DNA from: Chromatiaceae bacterium
GTDB taxonomy: Bacteria; Pseudomonadota; Gammaproteobacteria; Chromatiales; Chromatiaceae
NCBI GenBank assembly: GCA_025458165.1
Contig: JALOTB010000008.1
Location: 1 to 64,000 of the forward strand
Direction of reading: 5' to 3'
Length of the DNA stretch: 64,000 bases
The position numbers and the translations under genes were made by a program. The stretch's first letter is position 1. Each line of letters starts with the position of its first letter. Shown piece by piece: positions 60,978-64,000 of the stretch. Under the pieces are notes generated by a model. It ran no database searches. It was not told the DNA's origin and saw nothing but the letters and a program-made list of their open reading frames with translations.

Positions 60978-61466
60978 CTAGACCGAGGTCGGCGCCTTGG
61001 CCTCGCTCTTGATGTACTCGCGTAACGCCGCGGGATCGGGCAGTCCGCGGACCTCCAGCTCGGGCAGGTCGCCCGAGGTGTAGATGGTGACGTCGCCGGC
61101 GTTCATCAGGCGCTGGAGCAGCGTCTGACTGACCCGAACCGTGCGCACCGAGCCCATTCCGATCTCGGTGTACTGTTTGTTGAGGAACCCATGGGTCCAG
61201 ACGATCTCGTCGTCCTTGATCTCAAGGTGGTCGATCTTCGTCGCGACCCACCACACCAATAGCCGCAGGAAGGCCAAGGCAAAGATCAGGATGCCAGCCG
61301 CGCCCACCCAAGTACCGCCCTCGGGCGGCAGAGGCAGGGCCGCAGCGATCGGACTCGCCGCGATCGCGACGAGGATACCGGCGAGCATCAGGACCACTGC
61401 AAGCAGGGTACCGAGCGGGTTCATGCGTACCAGCGACGGACTGGCTTCGTAGAGGACTTTGGCCAT
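60978..61466 (-). CDS. Membrane PH-domain protein B (162 aa)
   Basis: Start ATG at 61466 (MAKVLYEASPSLVRMNPLG; AGGAAG upstream). It has two membrane segments (about 17-40 and 50-72) and a bPH2 domain (HLEIKDDEIVWTHGFLNKQYTEIGMGSVRTVRVSQTLLQRLMNAGDVTIYTSGDLPELEVRGLPDP). Compared with protein A it has about 30 extra residues in the membrane part. Function unknown. Confidence 0.86.
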   Translation of the reverse strand: MAKVLYEASPSLVRMNPLGTLLAVVLMLAGILVAIAASPIAAALPLPPEGGTWVGAAGILIFALAFLRLLVWWVATKIDHLEIKDDEIVWTHGFLNKQYTEIGMGSVRTVRVSQTLLQRLMNAGDVTIYTSGDLPELEVRGLPDPAALREYIKSEAKAPTSV

Positions 61467-61590
61467 GCTTGACTTCCTCATCGGCGTGGCAGCGATCAGG
61501 CGGACCCCCACCGCTAGCGTGCGCCGCGGGAAGGCGAGCGGATGTTAGCAGCATCACCCGGCCCCTGGGAGCCGAATGACGGATGCCGGG

Positions 61591-62025
61591 CTAGAGGTAC
61601 GGCTGAACCCAGGCCACCAGGCGCGCCACATCCATCGCACCGGCGGTGCGTGCAATCTCCCGCCCACCGCGGAACAGGGCCAGCGTCGGGATGCTGCGGA
61701 TGCCGAGCTGGGCGGCCAGCCCCTGGGCCTCCTCGGTGTTCACCTTGACCAGCCGCGCACGCGGCTCAAGCCGCCGCGCCGCCTCCTCGAACGCCGGAGC
61801 CATCATGCGGCAGGGCCCGCACCAGGGCGCCCAGAAATCCACCACCACCGGCAGGTCGTTACGACCGATGTGGCGGGCAAAGCCCGACTCGGTGAGGGCA
61901 AGGGGGCGCCCGGAGAACAATGGTGTATGACACTTGCCACATTTGGCACCGGACCCGAGCCGATCGCTCGGCACTCGGTTGACCGCCTCACACTCGGGGC
62001 AAACGACGTGGACGCTTTCGGCCAT
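61591..62025 (-). CDS. trxC: Thioredoxin 2 (zinc-ribbon thioredoxin)
   Basis: A 144-residue thioredoxin with an N-terminal zinc ribbon (Cys 9, 12, 29 and 32) typical of TrxC. The active site is WCGPC (C69, C72) in VVDFWAPWCGPCRMMAP. A cis-Pro block follows in IRSIPTLALF. It reduces protein disulfides and is normally induced by oxidative stress (OxyR). Divergent from cnoX. Confidence 0.95.
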   Translation of the reverse strand: MAESVHVVCPECEAVNRVPSDRLGSGAKCGKCHTPLFSGRPLALTESGFARHIGRNDLPVVVDFWAPWCGPCRMMAPAFEEAARRLEPRARLVKVNTEEAQGLAAQLGIRSIPTLALFRGGREIARTAGAMDVARLVAWVQPYL

Positions 62026-62070
62026 GCCAAGTCTCCTCGTGACGCCCGGCGCGACCCGCCCGGCCGCGCC

Positions 62071-62099
62071 TTGATTCGATCAATTCGCACACTTATCTA
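62071..62099 (+). promoter_or_regulatory. Candidate promoter of the cnoX-type gene
   Basis: TTGATT (62071-62076), 17-bp spacer, TATCTA (62094-62099). The -35 matches at 4 of 6 and the -10 at 3 of 6. It lies about 44 bp before the ATG at 62143. Confidence 0.35.
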
Positions 62100-62142
62100 C
62101 GGGCTTTCTAAGCGTTTCCAACCAGTCGAGCGATCGATCCCG

Positions 62143-63006
62143 ATGGCCAACTCCCCCTTCATCGTCACGGCGACGGCCGAGACCTTCGACACCGACGTGC
62201 TGGACGCCTCTTACCAGCGTCCGGTCCTGGTCGACTTCTGGGCCGATTGGTGCGCACCCTGCCGCATGTTGATGCCCATCCTCGCCAAGCTGGCCGATGC
62301 TTATGGCGGGCGTTTCCTGCTCGCTAAGGTCAACACCGACGAGGAGCGCGAGCTAGCCGCTCAGTTCGGCATCCGCAGCCTGCCGACGGTGCAGCTCTTC
62401 AAGAACGGGCAGCCCGTCGACCAATTCATGGGGGCCCTGCCCGAGTCCCAGGTCAGGGAGTTTCTCGACCGACACCTGCCGCGCGAGTCGGACAAGCTCC
62501 TTGCGCGCGCTGAGGCACTGCTGCGCGGCGGGGACCTGGCCGGTGCCGCCAAGCAGATCGGGCAAGCGCGCGCCAAGGACCCGGCCAACGCCCGAATCCA
62601 GTTGGCCGAGGCGCGGATCAAGGCGGCATCGGGCGACGTCAGCGCCGCCCAGGGGCTCCTCGATCGCCTGCCGCTGGAGCTCCTCCAAGACCCCGAGGCG
62701 GCCGCGGTGCGCGCCCAGGTGGCCTTCGCCGGCGCGCTGACCGACGCCCCCCCGGAGACCCAGCTCGCCGCCCGCCTCCAGTCCAACCCCAGGGACAGCG
62801 ACGCCCGTTACCGCCTCGCGGCCTATCGGGTCGCGGAGGGGGACTTCGAGGGTGCCCTCGACCAGCTCCTGGAGCTGCTGAAGAAAGACCGCGCTTACGG
62901 CGAAGACGCCGCCCGCAAAGGCATGGTCATGATCTTCGATCTCCTCGGCGGCGACAGTGAGCTGGTGACTCGCTACCGGGCGAAGATGTTGAGCGCCTTG
63001 TACTGA
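62143..63006 (+). CDS. cnoX: CnoX/YbbN-type thioredoxin-TPR chaperone
   Basis: A 287-residue protein of the CnoX family, a holdase that protects proteins from hypochlorous/oxidative damage and hands them to GroEL and DnaK. Residues 1-110 are a thioredoxin domain with WCAPC (C37, C40) and the cis-Pro block IRSLPTVQLF. Residues 115-287 are TPR-like helices (AEALLRGGDLAGAAKQIGQARAKDP and the repeats to the end). Here both active-site Cys are kept, as in the thiol-oxidoreductase-competent CnoX group, not the SxxC form of E. coli. ATG at 62143. Confidence 0.92.
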   Translation: MANSPFIVTATAETFDTDVLDASYQRPVLVDFWADWCAPCRMLMPILAKLADAYGGRFLLAKVNTDEERELAAQFGIRSLPTVQLFKNGQPVDQFMGALPESQVREFLDRHLPRESDKLLARAEALLRGGDLAGAAKQIGQARAKDPANARIQLAEARIKAASGDVSAAQGLLDRLPLELLQDPEAAAVRAQVAFAGALTDAPPETQLAARLQSNPRDSDARYRLAAYRVAEGDFEGALDQLLELLKKDRAYGEDAARKGMVMIFDLLGGDSELVTRYRAKMLSALY

Positions 63007-63471
63007 CCGGCAGGCCCTGCCGGGTCTTCAAGGGCAGCGCCGATGACTTGGCGACCCCGCCTCGCCAGGGGTCAGTTCGGAAGGCTTCAAAGACAATGCG
63101 CGATGAGAGGCTGGGGTGAGGAACGAACCCCTGGGCCTGCGGGGGTCGCAGGGAGGCTCGGCGAAGCATGGCGCGGCTTCCGCTGCGCACTTCATTGGCC
63201 ACCGCTTTGGGGGCTCGAGAACGGCGAAGCATCCGCGCCCCGCGCCGGCACCTTGAGTTCTTCAGGCACCCGTCCGACGCAGACACCGACGGCTGGGTAG
63301 GTCTCCAGTCCCGGCTACGAGCCGACGCGCGACAGCGTGGGGCCGCCCAACCACACGCGGGGAAGCGGGCTCGGGGACCGACGTCGCGGTTTGTTGACTG
63401 CCAGGGACTAGCCAGGGGGCTGCCGGATCTGACCGCGGCGGCGGTGCGAGCCGCCGCCGCGGGTAGGGGCC
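63007..63471. other. Gene-free stretch, 465 bp
   Basis: No convincing gene. Around 63108-63150 the sequence GGCTGGGGTGAGGAACGAACCCCTGGG resembles a decayed copy of the palindromic repeat at 323-404 (arms GGTTGGGGTGA and GAACCCC). Confidence 0.45.
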
Positions 63472-64000
63472 TTACGGCATCTCAGGCTCGACCACCGTCT
63501 CCGGGCTCACGTTCTGCGGGAAATCCATGCTCATGATGCGCCGGAACCAGGTGTCGCTCCCTTCCTCGCCCTCCTGGTTCCAGACGGCATAGAACCGCGA
63601 CCCATCCGGGACCATGCGGATCTGCGCCTCGCCCTGCTCGGGGTCGCCCTTGGCCAGGTAGTCGGTCCTCTCCACCGTCTCGCCGGCGTAGTTGCCCGAG
63701 CTGTCCGGGTTGACCTCCCACAGCCGCTTGAAGAACGTCTGACCACGGTCGCGGGTGAAGGTGTAGAAGAGGTCGGCCGGCGCGGCGTGCTCCTCCTCTT
63801 CCTCGTCGTCGTCGTTTCCGTGCGCCTTCGGGACGTTGGTGGCGGTGCCGAAGGTGACGTAGAACACGTTCCTGTTCTCCGCGTCCTCGGGGTAGGCACT
63901 GCCGGGCGTGCTGCTCGGCGGTCCGACCAGCCGCGGCTCGATGACGCTCAGCTTGTTGTTCTTGAGCTGCGACATGTTGCGCGCGGGCTCGAACTCGCCC
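63472..64000 (-). CDS. Choice-of-anchor O-type protein, partial (C-terminal part)
   Basis: The frame is open to the right edge, so the N-terminus lies outside the window; the Met near 63975 is internal (preceded by GEFEPARN). The visible part, about 175 residues, contains VGPPSSTPGSAYPEDAENRNVFYVTFGTATNVP, an acidic DDDEEEEEH run, then FYTFTRDRGQTFFKRLWEVNPDSSGNYAGETVERTDYLA. These fit the choice-of-anchor O family, which I recall from secreted beta-propeller-like proteins; function unknown. Confidence 0.75.
   Translation of the reverse strand, partial: GEFEPARNMSQLKNNKLSVIEPRLVGPPSSTPGSAYPEDAENRNVFYVTFGTATNVPKAHGNDDDEEEEEHAAPADLFYTFTRDRGQTFFKRLWEVNPDSSGNYAGETVERTDYLAKGDPEQGEAQIRMVPDGSRFYAVWNQEGEEGSDTWFRRIMSMDFPQNVSPETVVEPEMP

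Noticed and set aside
1-64000. tRNA, rRNA, CRISPR arrays, prophage or insertion-sequence genes
   Set aside because: No cloverleaf, rRNA, spaced direct-repeat array, integrase or transposase sequence was recognised on either strand.

Overview
High-GC Gammaproteobacterial DNA, most likely from Chromatiales (purple sulfur bacteria and relatives). This is inferred from the roughly two-thirds GC base composition, the family types (PqiABC, KorAB, SohB, GpmI, ThyA, GlgC, class II-type LeuA) and short intergenic palindromes of a kind I associate with Chromatiaceae. No rRNA, tRNA, CRISPR array, insertion sequence or prophage was recognised. No photosynthesis gene is present, so the taxonomic call is moderate. 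All functions are read by eye from motifs; no database search was run.

Layout. 1-1500: repeat-rich junk with a remnant of an FRG-domain gene, an inverted pair of DnaA-box-like 9-mers and one unknown gene. 1519-15601: a phosphate-scavenging island of exported enzymes: PhoD, a broken glycerophosphodiesterase, a phytase-like esterase, a Calx-beta/5'-nucleotidase, an ExeM/NucH nuclease and a choice-of-anchor I protein on the minus strand, and a PhoA-type phosphatase on the plus strand. Several starts are preceded by 11-bp-phased repeats resembling Pho boxes. Together they could take extracellular DNA or phosphoesters down to phosphate. 16129-24691: NikR, an exported unknown protein, a TPR protein, SufE, hemerythrin, LeuA with a divergent Lrp-type regulator, a PKHD hydroxylase and two unknown proteins. 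24773-30263: an SLC13/TrkA-C permease, a cupin-like protein, a type I phosphodiesterase-like protein, a MOSC protein, an exported YqgE/AlgH protein and a lipocalin.

30382-37691 is the most unusual part. An FkbM methyltransferase and a minus-strand operon (CDP-alcohol phosphotransferase, YceI, LTA-synthase-like sulfatase) stand beside a tight plus-strand operon. That operon encodes a BchC-like dehydrogenase, a 6-pyruvoyltetrahydropterin-synthase-like protein lacking the usual catalytic residues, a GT4 glycosyltransferase and a methyltransferase. It looks like a small-molecule or glycolipid pathway that I cannot match to a named one.

37838-46939: a DUF6544-like protein, a YaiI protein, a CDF metal exporter, an SLC13/ArsB-like permease, a ferritin-like/KorB/KorA operon, a Gly/His-rich secreted protein and a YdjM-like membrane hydrolase. 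47111-56561: a GT2-GtrA fusion, a HAD-IIA phosphatase, a long coiled-coil LysM protein with internal DNA repeats, SohB-ThyA-GpmI and GlgC. 56627-63006: PqiABC, two paralogous membrane PH-domain proteins with a small membrane protein, and divergent thioredoxins TrxC and CnoX. The right edge cuts a choice-of-anchor O-like protein.

A second theme is intergenic palindromes. One family (30254-30389 and 48250-48395) supplies the stop codons of flanking genes, and another sits between a Pho-box-like site and its likely target gene.
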